Shown here piece by piece: positions 1 to 5,457 of a DNA stretch of 12,561 nt. Both the position numbers and the translations under genes were made by a program. Numbering within the stretch: the stretch's first letter is position 1; every line of letters starts with the position of its first letter. The notes under the pieces were generated by a model. That model did not search any database and had not been told where the DNA came from. It was given only the letters and a program-made list of their open reading frames with translations. The DNA is from an uncultured Collinsella sp. (GTDB lineage: Bacteria; Actinomycetota; Coriobacteriia; Coriobacteriales; Coriobacteriaceae). Location of the stretch: assembly GCA_900555515.1 (NCBI GenBank), contig USLO01000035.1, positions 1-12,561 of the forward strand, given 5' to 3'.

Positions 1-852
1 ACGTACCACAGCCCCGTGCCCGGACTGGTCACGCGCAGGCTCGAGACCTGCCACACCACCACGACCTGCCTCGGCAAGCCTTCGGCATCCATCATCGTGC
101 AAGGAGAAAAGATCGCCATGCTGGGGGACCGGGAGATCCATTACGGGGAGGGCCAGTGCCTGGTCACGGGCATCGACATGCCCAACGCCTTCCGCGTCCT
201 CCAGGCCTGCCATGACCACCCCTTCCTGGCCATGTCGCTGGAGCTGGACAGGAGCCTGACCGGCCAGATGGTCAAGGAACTGGCCGATGCCGTCCCGCCT
301 GCGGCCCGCCCGGACAGCGGCGTCATCCTGGGCACGACCAGCCCCGAACTGCTGGATGCCTTCCTGCGTCTGGCCCGCCTGCTGGATACGCCGGAACGGA
401 TCCCCATCCTTGCGCCGCTGGTCATCCGCGAGATCCACTACCTGCTGCTCATCGGGCCGCAGGGCGCCGGGCTGCGTCAGCTCAATACCCACGGCACCCA
501 GGCCAACAGCATCGCCCAGGCTACGGACTGGCTCCGCAAGAACTACCGCAAGCCCCTGTTGGTGAGCCAGCTGGCCCGCCAGGTCAACATGGGCACATCG
601 ACCTTCCACCGGCATTTCAAGGAGGTCACGGGCATGAGCCCGCTGCAGTATCACAAGCGGCTGCGCCTGTACGAGGCCCAGCGTCTGATGCTGGCCGGCG
701 AGATGGATGCGGGCAGCGCGGGGCTGGCTGTAGGCTACGAAAGCACGGCCCAGTTCAATCGTGAGTACAAGCGCCTCTTTGGCGAACCGCCCCTCCGCGA
801 TCTGAAAAGGATGCGCCGCCACGACGCCTGCCCCTCTGAAAACTCCCACTGA
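1..852 (+). CDS. AraC-family transcriptional regulator (YqhC-like), 5' end cut by the window
   Basis: DNA-binding transcription regulator with an AraC_N (PF06719-like) effector domain and a C-terminal AraC helix-turn-helix. The frame is open from base 1 (284 codons to the TGA at 850). Codons 1-5 (TYHSP) run into VPGLVTRRLET, which matches the usual interior opening of this family ('TPIPGL...'), so the GTG at 16 is probably an internal valine and about 15-20 residues are missing to the left. The N-terminal half shows PSASIIVQGEKIAMLGDRE and an 'HYGEGQCLVT' cupin-like strand pattern. From about residue 175 there are two helix-turn-helix units: 'LLVSQLARQVNMGTSTFHRHFKEVTGMSPLQYHKRLRL', given here as blocks LLVSQLARQV, STFHRHFKEV and SPLQYHKRLRL, then the second recognition region AGLAVGYESTAQFNREYKRLFG. 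E. coli YqhC, of the same family, activates an aldehyde reductase gene; the target here is unknown. It belongs to the sulfate-reducer-like part of the chimera, so its neighbours to the right are not evidence of function beyond about base 1110. Confidence 0.85.
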   Translation, partial: TYHSPVPGLVTRRLETCHTTTTCLGKPSASIIVQGEKIAMLGDREIHYGEGQCLVTGIDMPNAFRVLQACHDHPFLAMSLELDRSLTGQMVKELADAVPPAARPDSGVILGTTSPELLDAFLRLARLLDTPERIPILAPLVIREIHYLLLIGPQGAGLRQLNTHGTQANSIAQATDWLRKNYRKPLLVSQLARQVNMGTSTFHRHFKEVTGMSPLQYHKRLRLYEAQRLMLAGEMDAGSAGLAVGYESTAQFNREYKRLFGEPPLRDLKRMRRHDACPSENSH

Positions 853-867
853 GCGCCGAAAAACGTA

Positions 868-896
868 TTGCAAGGCTCGGAGTAACTGCGTAAAAA
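868..896 (+). promoter_or_regulatory. possible sigma-70 promoter for the gdhA-like start
   Basis: TTGCAA (868-873) and TAAAAA (891-896) are separated by exactly 17 bp, each with 4 of 6 consensus bases. Transcription would begin near 903, about 67 bases before the ATG at 970. The A-run may instead belong to the adjacent hairpin, so this is weak. Confidence 0.25.
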
Positions 897-933
897 AAAT
901 TCCTGCCTTTAACGGCAGGATTCAACGTTTTTT
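892..933. terminator. hairpin with flanking A- and T-runs, probable bidirectional terminator
   Basis: TCCTGCC (901-907) pairs with GGCAGGA (914-920) around a 6-base loop. Eight As precede the stem (892-899) and six Ts follow it (928-933). Read on the minus strand, the stem is followed almost at once by a U-run, a classic rho-independent layout; read on the plus strand, the U-run starts 7 bases after the stem. It lies 48 bases after the AraC-family stop and before the gdhA start, so it likely ends the regulator transcript. Confidence 0.55.
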
Positions 934-969
934 GCGCTATGCGCACACAGAGCACAGAGGAGTGCACCC

Positions 970-1389
970 ATGTCTTACGCTCAACGAGTCATTGAAGGCC
1001 TGAAACAGAAGTACGCCAGCGAACCTGTCTTCCTCCAGGCCGTGGAAGAAGTGCTGATGACCCTCCAGCCCCTGCTGGACAAAGACGCCAAGTACGAAAA
1101 GTACAAGATCCTCGAGCGCATCACCGAGGGCAAAGGCGAAGACGGCGATATTGAAAAGCTGGAAACTCTGGCCAAGAATATCAAGGCTTCCGCGCTGTGC
1201 GGCTTGGGTCAGACCGCGCCCAACCCGGTGCTGTCCACCCTGCGCTACTTCCGCGACGAGTACGAAGCCCATATCTATGAGAAGCGCTGCCCGGCCGGTC
1301 ATTGCCGCAAGCTGCTGCGCTACACGATCGATCCCGCGGTCTGCAAAGGATGCTCTCTCTGCTCCAAGGTTTGCCCCGTCGGCGCGTAA
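970..1389 (+). CDS. chimeric ORF: GdhA N-terminus joined to NuoF/HndC C-terminus
   Basis: This 139-codon ORF has a good ribosome site (GAGGAG, 957-962) and ATG at 970, but it is a fusion of two unrelated proteins. Residues 1-53 (MSYAQRVIEGLKQKY...LLDKDAKYEKYKILERI) match the N-terminal helical start of NADP-dependent glutamate dehydrogenase, a family of about 445-450 residues. From about residue 50 the sequence becomes the end of a NuoF/HndC flavin subunit: ITEGKGEDGDIEKLE, then LCGLGQTAPNPVLSTLRYF, whose Cys is the fourth ligand of the 4Fe-4S cluster in that family, then RCPAGHCRKLL and the first ferredoxin cluster motif CKGCSLCSKVCP. It stops at an in-frame TAA straight after CPVGA, where the second ferredoxin cluster should begin. 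Neither half could work: GdhA lacks its whole catalytic part, and HndC lacks the FMN/NADH-binding part. Both pieces may come from one Desulfovibrio-like genome. I read the ORF as an assembly artefact, not a gene. Confidence 0.8.
   Translation: MSYAQRVIEGLKQKYASEPVFLQAVEEVLMTLQPLLDKDAKYEKYKILERITEGKGEDGDIEKLETLAKNIKASALCGLGQTAPNPVLSTLRYFRDEYEAHIYEKRCPAGHCRKLLRYTIDPAVCKGCSLCSKVCPVGA
1108..1128. other. chimera junction 1 (gdhA to hndC/nuoF)
   Basis: The codons for ILERITE lie here. GdhA proteins read 'ILERI-x-EPER' at this point and NuoF/HndC proteins read 'ILE-(R/K)-ITEGKGE', so both genes could carry the same 15-20 bases (core CTCGAGCGCATCACCGAG). A shared stretch of this length is what a short-k assembly graph or template switching needs to join two loci. 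The exact breakpoint inside the shared stretch cannot be fixed. Confidence 0.7.
1375..1389. other. chimera junction 2 (hndC/nuoF fragment to actinobacterial ABC permease)
   Basis: Left of here the plus strand encodes CSKVCPVGA of a ferredoxin domain. Right of here the minus strand encodes the permease up to ...GTVIYYYA. Both reading frames run intact up to about 1378-1386 (GTCGGCGCG) and then fail: the plus frame meets TAA, and the permease frame turns into non-membrane residues that are the antisense of the ferredoxin codons. The change of organism is therefore placed within about 10 bases. Confidence 0.75.
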
Positions 1390-1967
1390 TAGTAGATGAC
1401 CGTGCCATCGGGCGTGGTGCGTGTCAGGCTTACGCGGCAGGTGCCGCCCTCGAGCGACAGGGCGCGCGCAACCGCCTCCGGGTCGGCGAGTGCCGCCGGG
1501 TTGTCCTGGGCAATCTGAGACATGAGCTCGGCATTTTGTGTATACGAGCTTGCCACCGTCTCCAGAATGCTGCGGTCGGTGAGCACCGTTGAGGCACGCG
1601 AGCTGTCGTAGCTCGACAGCAACGTGAGCTTGGGTGCGCCCGCGTCGTCGACCGTATAGATGCCCGCGACCTCGCCGGCCTTAAGCGCACGGTTCGCATC
1701 GGCTGCGTCGTCGCACTCGTGGATCTCGAGCAGCTGATTGTCGCTCTCCTTGGCAAGCGACGTCGCCACGTCCTTAAAGGTCGAGGCGTCCCAGGCCTCG
1801 TCCGCTATGACGGCAACCGGTACCGGGTCGACCGTGCCGTCGGAGCTCAGATTCGCAAACATAAACATGAACATCGTGGAAAGTGCGATGGGAAAGAGAG
1901 CACCCCAGACCCACGTGCTCGGCCGGCGCAGCAGCGTCTTGACCGTAGTGATGATGGTGTTGAACAT
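1383..1967 (-). pseudogene. ABC-2 type transporter permease, C-terminal half lost at the chimera join
   Basis: N-terminal part of an ABC exporter permease of the ABC2_membrane_3 type (DrrB/YhgE-like). It has a short cytoplasmic start (MFNTIITTVKTLLRRPSTW), one membrane helix (about residues 18-38, VWGALFPIALSTMFMFMFA), and then a soluble extracytoplasmic domain of about 150 residues (PVPVAVIADEAW...SLEGGTCRVSL). In this family the protein then re-enters the membrane at a 'YYYA-L' motif with five more helices. Here the native sequence stops at that YYYA (residue 195). The reading frame stays open to 1320 only by chance through foreign DNA. The ATG at 1965-1967 follows the ATPase stop by 9 bases, with AGGGGG as its ribosome site overlapping that stop, so the two genes are translationally linked. 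The gene is probably intact in the real genome. Confidence 0.75.
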
Positions 1968-1976
1968 GACTGCCCC

Positions 1977-2915
1977 CTAGTCGCGCAGCTCGCGGCCGGT
2001 GATCTCGAGGAACACGTCGTTGAGGGTCGGCGGCTCGCTCCACACGCGGCCGAGCGCCACATCGGCGGCGCGCAGCGTGTCGAGGATGTCGACCAAATTG
2101 TGCGGGCTCGCCTCGCAGGTGCAGACGAGCTCGCCGCCGGACAGCTCAACCGAAAGCACGTGCTCGAGAGCGCGCAGCCGCTCGACCGTGGCGGTCTCGA
2201 CGGCGCCGACCTCGACAGTCACGCGCTCGCCCATTTGAATCATGCGTTTGAGCTCGTCATTGATGCCCTGCGCCAGCACACGTCCGCCGTCCATGATCAT
2301 GATGCGGCTGCAAATCTGCTCGACTTCCTCCATGTAATGGCTGGTATACACCACCGTGGCGCCCTCGTCGCGCAAGCGGCAGATGCCCTCCAGGATAGCG
2401 TTGCGACTCTGCGGGTCGACTGCCACCGTAGGCTCGTCAAAGAAGATGAGCTCGGGCTTGTGCGCAATGCCGCAGGCAATGTTGAGGCGACGCGCCAGGC
2501 CGCCCGAGAGCTTGCCGGGGCGGAACTTGGCAAAGTCGCCCAGCCCGACAAAGTCGATCGCCTCGTCCACCAGCGCGCGGCGGCGCTTGCGGTCGCTAAC
2601 GTAAAGGCTGCAGAAATAGTCGATGTTCTCACGCACCGTGAGCTCGTCGAACACCGCAACTTGCTGCGGGACCACGCCGATGCGGCGCTTGAGGTCGTAG
2701 CGGGCGGGCGTCATGGGCTCGCCGAACAGCTCGATAGTGCCTTTGTCGTAGGCGAGCAGCTGCAGAATACAGTTGATGGACGTGGTCTTGCCCGAGCCGT
2801 TGGGGCCCAGCAGGCCAAAGATCTCGCCGGGGGCGATGCTCAGGTTAAAGTGGTCGAGCGCAATAAGGTCGTCATAGCGCTTGACGAGGTTTTCGACGTG
2901 GACGATGTCTGTCAT
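1977..2915 (-). CDS. ABC transporter ATP-binding protein (drug/lipid-exporter type, DrrA/NatA-like)
   Basis: Cytoplasmic ATPase that powers the adjacent permease. Its 312 residues include all the nucleotide-binding motifs: Walker A GPNGSGKT (37-44), a Q-loop region ending VVPQQ, signature LSGG (136-139), Walker B LIFFDEP with D160 and catalytic E161, and switch His193 in YTSHYMEE. The signature continues LARR, not the usual QKRR/QQR. A C-terminal accessory domain (about 220-312) ends PPTLNDVFLEITGRELRD, typical of the DrrA/CcmA-like exporters (DUF4162-type tail). Start: ATG at 2913-2915 with AGAAGGG (2923-2929) 7 bases upstream. It is the first gene of the exporter pair and is divergent from the histidine kinase gene at 3113. 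A role in exporting an antimicrobial or lipid, under control of that two-component system, is inferred from layout; the substrate cannot be read from sequence. Confidence 0.92.
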   Translation of the reverse strand: MTDIVHVENLVKRYDDLIALDHFNLSIAPGEIFGLLGPNGSGKTTSINCILQLLAYDKGTIELFGEPMTPARYDLKRRIGVVPQQVAVFDELTVRENIDYFCSLYVSDRKRRRALVDEAIDFVGLGDFAKFRPGKLSGGLARRLNIACGIAHKPELIFFDEPTVAVDPQSRNAILEGICRLRDEGATVVYTSHYMEEVEQICSRIMIMDGGRVLAQGINDELKRMIQMGERVTVEVGAVETATVERLRALEHVLSVELSGGELVCTCEASPHNLVDILDTLRAADVALGRVWSEPPTLNDVFLEITGRELRD

Positions 2916-3100
2916 GAGGCGGCCCTTCTATTGATTGCGGCCCGGTACGATTGCATCATCGCAGGAGCCGCCGGCGCGCGCCAGTGAGCTTTGTCACGAG
3001 TGCGGAGCTTGGCCGTGCGGCCTGCCGATGTCCCCGCTTTGCCGCGTGGGAGGAATGTCACGGTTGCGCAGGCGGTCCCTCCACCACGCGCGGCTTCGCG

Positions 3101-3113
3101 TACAATACCCGTA
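3101..3113 (+). promoter_or_regulatory. -10 box giving a probable leaderless mRNA for the histidine kinase
   Basis: TACAAT (3101-3106) matches TATAAT at five of six positions, and the usual start 7 bases beyond its last base is 3113, exactly the A of the ATG. No Shine-Dalgarno sequence precedes the ATG (ACCCGT), and no clear -35 box is seen. Leaderless transcripts with this spacing are common in actinobacteria. Confidence 0.55.
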
Positions 3114-4258
3114 TGAACAGGCTTTTCGACAAATCGATCGTTCTGGCGTGCTGTATCGCAGCCGCCATGGGCCTTGCTGTGGACGCTCACCTGGTCGCGG
3201 CGTTTTGCCTTGGCGTTATTGCCACCTCACTGGCCGAGGTCGCACAGGGGGAACGCACGCGCCGCGCAAGCAAGACCGCAAGTTACGCTTACATCATCGC
3301 GGCTGTCTTCGTGCCGCCGTTTGTGCCGTTTGCGCCTCTCGCCCTCTATGACATCGCGCGACGCGTGCGCCGTGAGCACGCCTGGGTCGTACTGGGCATT
3401 GGCTCCGTCTTTGCCTTTGCGCTCGTCGCGGACCTTCGCACCGACGCGCTTACCGTCCGAACGCTCCTGCTGACCTCCATCCTTTCGGTCGCCGCCGCCT
3501 TGTTATCGCTACGTACCGCCCAGTTGGAGCGCGAGCAGCAGCGCATGCGCCGTACCCGCGACGAGCTGCAGGAACGAGCCCTCGCGCTCGAGGCGCGCAA
3601 CCGCGATCTTGCTGACCGCCAGGACTACGAAGTCGAACTCGCGACACTCGCCGAGCGAGCCCGTATCGCGCGCGAGATTCACGATAACGTCGGCCACCAG
3701 CTCACGCGCGCCTCGCTGCAGGCCGAGGCCCTGCGCGTCGTGCACGCCGACGAGCCCAGGGTTGCCGCCGATTTCACCGACGTCAAACGCACGGTTGACG
3801 AGGCGCTCCAACTCGTGCGCGCCAGCGTCCACGCGCTCAACGACAATGCGACTGACCTCTCCGTGCAGCTCGAGCGCATCGTTGAAGGCGCACGCTCGGA
3901 CAGCGGTCCGCAGATTGAGCTTGAGGTTTTGGCCGAGCATACACCCGCCAACGTCGCCAACTGCTTTGCGGCAGTGCTACGCGAGGCGCTTTCCAACGCC
4001 ATGCGCCACGCCCATGCCAAAACCATTACCGTGCGGTGCATGGAGCACCCATCGTTTTACCAGCTCATCGTTACCGATGATGGAACGGGCGGGGTTCGAA
4101 CAGGCGCCCGCAGCGCCACAGGGGGTATGGGGCTCGCCTCCATGCGCGAGCGTGTCGAGGCACTTGGCGGCACTTTCACTGCCGGCTCGCGAGTCGGCGC
4201 CTCCGGATGGCGCGTGTTTGCCACCATTCCCAAGCAGCAAGGAGATGAGGGCCGATGA
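3113..4258 (+). CDS. sensor histidine kinase, NarL/DesK class (HisKA_3)
   Basis: Membrane sensor kinase of 381 residues that should phosphorylate the response regulator encoded next. The N-terminal third (about residues 7-145) holds five or so hydrophobic segments (LACCIAAAMGLAV; AAFCLGVIATSLA; AYIIAAVFVPPFVPFAPLAL; WVVLGIGSVFAFALVA; LLLTSILSVAAALLSL) with only short loops, so it probably senses membrane or intramembrane stress. A charged coiled-coil linker (about 147-180) follows. The HisKA_3 phosphoacceptor motif is ERARIAREIHDNVGHQLT with His190. The HATPase_c domain has the N-box EALSNAMRHAHA (N295), the G1 box VTDDGTGG (D322, D323), and GGMGLASMRERV (G2). The frame is open upstream to 2951, but the ATG at 3113 is chosen because the upstream stretch is arginine/cysteine-rich and a -10 box sits exactly one start distance before it. 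Its end overlaps the next gene by ATGA. Confidence 0.9.
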   Translation: MNRLFDKSIVLACCIAAAMGLAVDAHLVAAFCLGVIATSLAEVAQGERTRRASKTASYAYIIAAVFVPPFVPFAPLALYDIARRVRREHAWVVLGIGSVFAFALVADLRTDALTVRTLLLTSILSVAAALLSLRTAQLEREQQRMRRTRDELQERALALEARNRDLADRQDYEVELATLAERARIAREIHDNVGHQLTRASLQAEALRVVHADEPRVAADFTDVKRTVDEALQLVRASVHALNDNATDLSVQLERIVEGARSDSGPQIELEVLAEHTPANVANCFAAVLREALSNAMRHAHAKTITVRCMEHPSFYQLIVTDDGTGGVRTGARSATGGMGLASMRERVEALGGTFTAGSRVGASGWRVFATIPKQQGDEGR

Positions 4259-4884
4259 GGCTCATAGTTGTCGACGACGACCATCTGGTGGTCGATTCAC
4301 TCAAGATTATCCTGGGCGCTCAGCCGCAGATAGAGGTGGTGGGCACCGGTGCCGACGGCGACGACGCGGTCGCGCTCTACGCCGAGCACGCACCCGACAT
4401 CGCACTGCTCGACATCCAGATGCCGAAGCGCGACGGACTTTCGGCGGCACGCGAAATCCTTGAGCGCGATCCCGCGGCGCGCGTGGTGTTTCTGACGACG
4501 TTTTCGGATGACGAGTACATTGTGTCGGCGCTCAAGTTGGGCGCCCGCGGCTACCTGATTAAAACCGATGTCGCCGCCATTCCGCCAGCGTTGGCGCAGG
4601 TCATGGATGGCAAACGCGTGCTCGAGGGAAAGGCGATCGAGGACATCGATTTTGACGGAACGGGCGTCGAGGCGGGCACGACCCGCCGGCCCGCGGCCTT
4701 TGTCAGCCTGACCGACCGCGAGTTCGAAGTCGCAGAGCTCATCGCCCGCGGCCTCGACAACAAGGAGATTGCCGCCACCGCCTATATGGGCGAAGGCACC
4801 GTGCGCAACCACATCAGCTCAATCCTTGCCAAAATGGGCCTGCGCAACCGCACCCAAATCGCCATCGCCTATCTGCGAGGCTAG
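4255..4884 (+). CDS. LuxR/NarL-family response regulator
   Basis: Cytoplasmic DNA-binding partner of the kinase just upstream. The 209 residues contain a receiver domain (about 1-120) with the acidic pocket D7/D8/D9, phospho-acceptor D53 in ALLDIQMP, switch T81 in VVFLTTFSDDE, and K103 in GYLIK. A linker of about 30 residues leads to a GerE/LuxR helix-turn-helix (about 150-209) with LTDREFEVAELIARGLDNKEI and the recognition helix region GTVRNHISSIL, ending with the usual KMGLRNRTQIAIAYLRG. Translation is coupled: its ATG (4255) overlaps the kinase TGA (4256-4258), with AAGGAG at 4239-4244. Likely targets are the divergent ABC exporter and the operon itself; no binding site is evident. Confidence 0.93.
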   Translation: MRLIVVDDDHLVVDSLKIILGAQPQIEVVGTGADGDDAVALYAEHAPDIALLDIQMPKRDGLSAAREILERDPAARVVFLTTFSDDEYIVSALKLGARGYLIKTDVAAIPPALAQVMDGKRVLEGKAIEDIDFDGTGVEAGTTRRPAAFVSLTDREFEVAELIARGLDNKEIAATAYMGEGTVRNHISSILAKMGLRNRTQIAIAYLRG

Positions 4885-4903
4885 CCGCTGGCTGCCGCCA
4901 ATT

Positions 4904-5072
4904 TGATGCCATTTCAAAACTATGCCGGTTTACTACGATGAACCGCATATCTCCGACCACGGCAAATTGCGCACTTACAAAACCGCAGGTAGAACACTTG
5001 CGATATTTGCAAAAATGCGGGTGTGGTCAGGAATCTCGGATTCATCGTAGTAAACCGGCATAGTTTTGTTCG
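4904..5072. repeat. palindromic repeat element, copy A (154-bp core plus shared flanks)
   Basis: The core (4915-5068) is bounded by perfect 28-bp inverted arms, 4915-4942 and 5041-5068, whose shared part reads CTATGCCGGTTTACTACGA. Inside is a second, shorter inverted pair, TCCGACCAC (4952-4960) against GTGGTCAGG (5023-5031), and near the middle the motif CAAAACCGCAGGTAGAAC. Copy C at 11960-12128 has the same length, the same arms, the same inner pair and the same middle motif, but with the middle part in reverse orientation. Flanking bases are also shared: TGATGCCATTT on the left and TTCG on the right. No coding capacity. A small non-autonomous (MITE-like) element or a structured RNA/terminator module would fit; no target-site duplication is clear. 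Confidence 0.8.
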
Positions 5073-5112
5073 GGCGGCCCTGCACGAGTGTCTCCGCCAG
5101 CCTCGCGGGACC

Positions 5113-5147
5113 AAAATGAGCCGTTTTCCTCCGTCCCCAATGGATCA
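5113..5147. repeat. short interspersed repeat, copy D1
   Basis: 35 bp that match D2 at 11909-11943 in length and most bases. The shared block is AAAATGA-(G/T)-CC followed by GTTTTCCTCCG, and both copies end GGATCA. In D2 the ends TGATCC and GGATCA are exact inverted complements; D1 has one mismatch (TGAGCC). It sits between palindromic elements A and B. Confidence 0.6.
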
Positions 5148-5159
5148 GCCGAAACCGCC

Positions 5160-5321
5160 CGCCACGAAATCGGCCCATCTACTACGTTTGACTCGATACC
5201 CCTGACCACACCTTCGTTTTGAACAAAACCGCAGGCGTTCTACCTGCGGTTTTGTTTTTGCGCTTTTCGGCATGGTTGGGGGTAAGGGGCTAAACGTAGT
5301 AGATGGGCCGGTTTCGTGGCG
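5160..5321. repeat. palindromic repeat element B, divergent relative of A and C
   Basis: Arms 5160-5189 and 5292-5321 are inverted repeats with 29 of 30 pairs matching; they contain GGCCCATCTACTACGTTT, which shares TACTACG with the arms of A and C. Inside are the same subterminal motif CTGACCACACC (5202-5212, answered by GCATGGTTGGGG on the right) and the same core CAAAACCGCAGG/TCTACCTGCGGTTTTG, here present on both sides as a full hairpin. So B shares the plan and inner motifs of A and C but has different outer arms. Confidence 0.7.
5222..5259 (+). terminator. rho-independent terminator at the centre of element B
   Basis: A perfect 14-bp stem (AACAAAACCGCAGG, 5222-5235, with 5243-5256) closes a 7-base loop CGTTCTA and runs into TTTTT (5255-5259) on the plus strand. 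It lies about 340 bases beyond the response regulator stop and is the only strong U-tract terminator facing that gene. On the minus strand no U-tract follows. Confidence 0.6.
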
Positions 5322-5347
5322 CGCCCTCCTCCCCAACGCACAAAAGC

Positions 5348-5382
5348 GCCACCACGGAGGAGGGAGATGCCTCCGTGGCGGC
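5348..5382 (-). terminator. second hairpin downstream of the adhesin gene
   Basis: CCACGGAGG (5352-5360) pairs with CCTCCGTGG (5370-5378), extended by three more pairs past one mismatch. On the minus strand it is followed by GCTTTTGTG, a short U-run. Together with the hairpin at 5421-5444 it probably ends adhesin transcription. Confidence 0.5.
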
Positions 5383-5420
5383 TGGGGGTAGGAGTAGGTC
5401 GGGATTTAGCCCTGCCGGCC

Positions 5421-5444
5421 GCCCGGGGCCTTTTGGCCCCGGGC
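5421..5444 (-). terminator. GC-rich hairpin just after the adhesin stop
   Basis: A perfect 10-bp stem, GCCCGGGGCC / GGCCCCGGGC, closes a 4-base loop (TTTT on plus, AAAA in the adhesin transcript). It starts 13 bases after the adhesin TAG. No U-tract follows. The hairpin after the ferredoxin-like gene at 12157-12188 has the same design. Confidence 0.55.
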
Positions 5445-5457
5445 GCTGTCGACGTGC

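Larger units (their letters stand above)
4885..5457. other. gene-free convergent intergenic region packed with repeats
   Basis: This lies between the ends of the response regulator (plus) and the giant adhesin (minus). No coding ORF is convincing. In order it holds element A (4904-5072), a 40-base spacer, repeat D1 (5113-5147), element B (5160-5321) with a central terminator, and the two hairpins that follow the adhesin stop (5348-5382 and 5421-5444). About 80 percent of the region is inside recognisable inverted or repeated structure. Confidence 0.8.

Noticed and set aside
16..18. GTG start for the AraC-family regulator
   Set aside because: The frame is open to base 1 and residues before the GTG fit the family, so the gene most likely starts outside the window.
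1320..1382. C-terminal tail of the permease frame (PTGQTLEQREHPLQTAGSIV)
   Set aside because: This is the antisense of the ferredoxin-domain codons past the join, not native permease sequence.
970..1389. A novel small GdhA-ferredoxin fusion protein
   Set aside because: Both halves lack their catalytic parts, the change of family falls in a shared word, and another chimera join lies directly at its stop codon.
1719..2987. 422-codon plus-strand frame opposite the ABC ATPase and permease
   Set aside because: The minus-strand ATPase has every expected motif; the antisense product is low in structure and rich in His/Ala/Arg, as antisense frames are.
2951..3112. N-terminal extension of the histidine kinase from an upstream ATG
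   Set aside because: The extra 54 residues are Arg/Cys-rich with no membrane character, and a -10 box ends 7 bases before the ATG at 3113.
4915..5068. CRISPR array or insertion sequence in the repeat-rich gap
   Set aside because: There are no regularly spaced direct repeats and spacers, no cas genes, and no transposase ORF; the structure is inverted, not direct.
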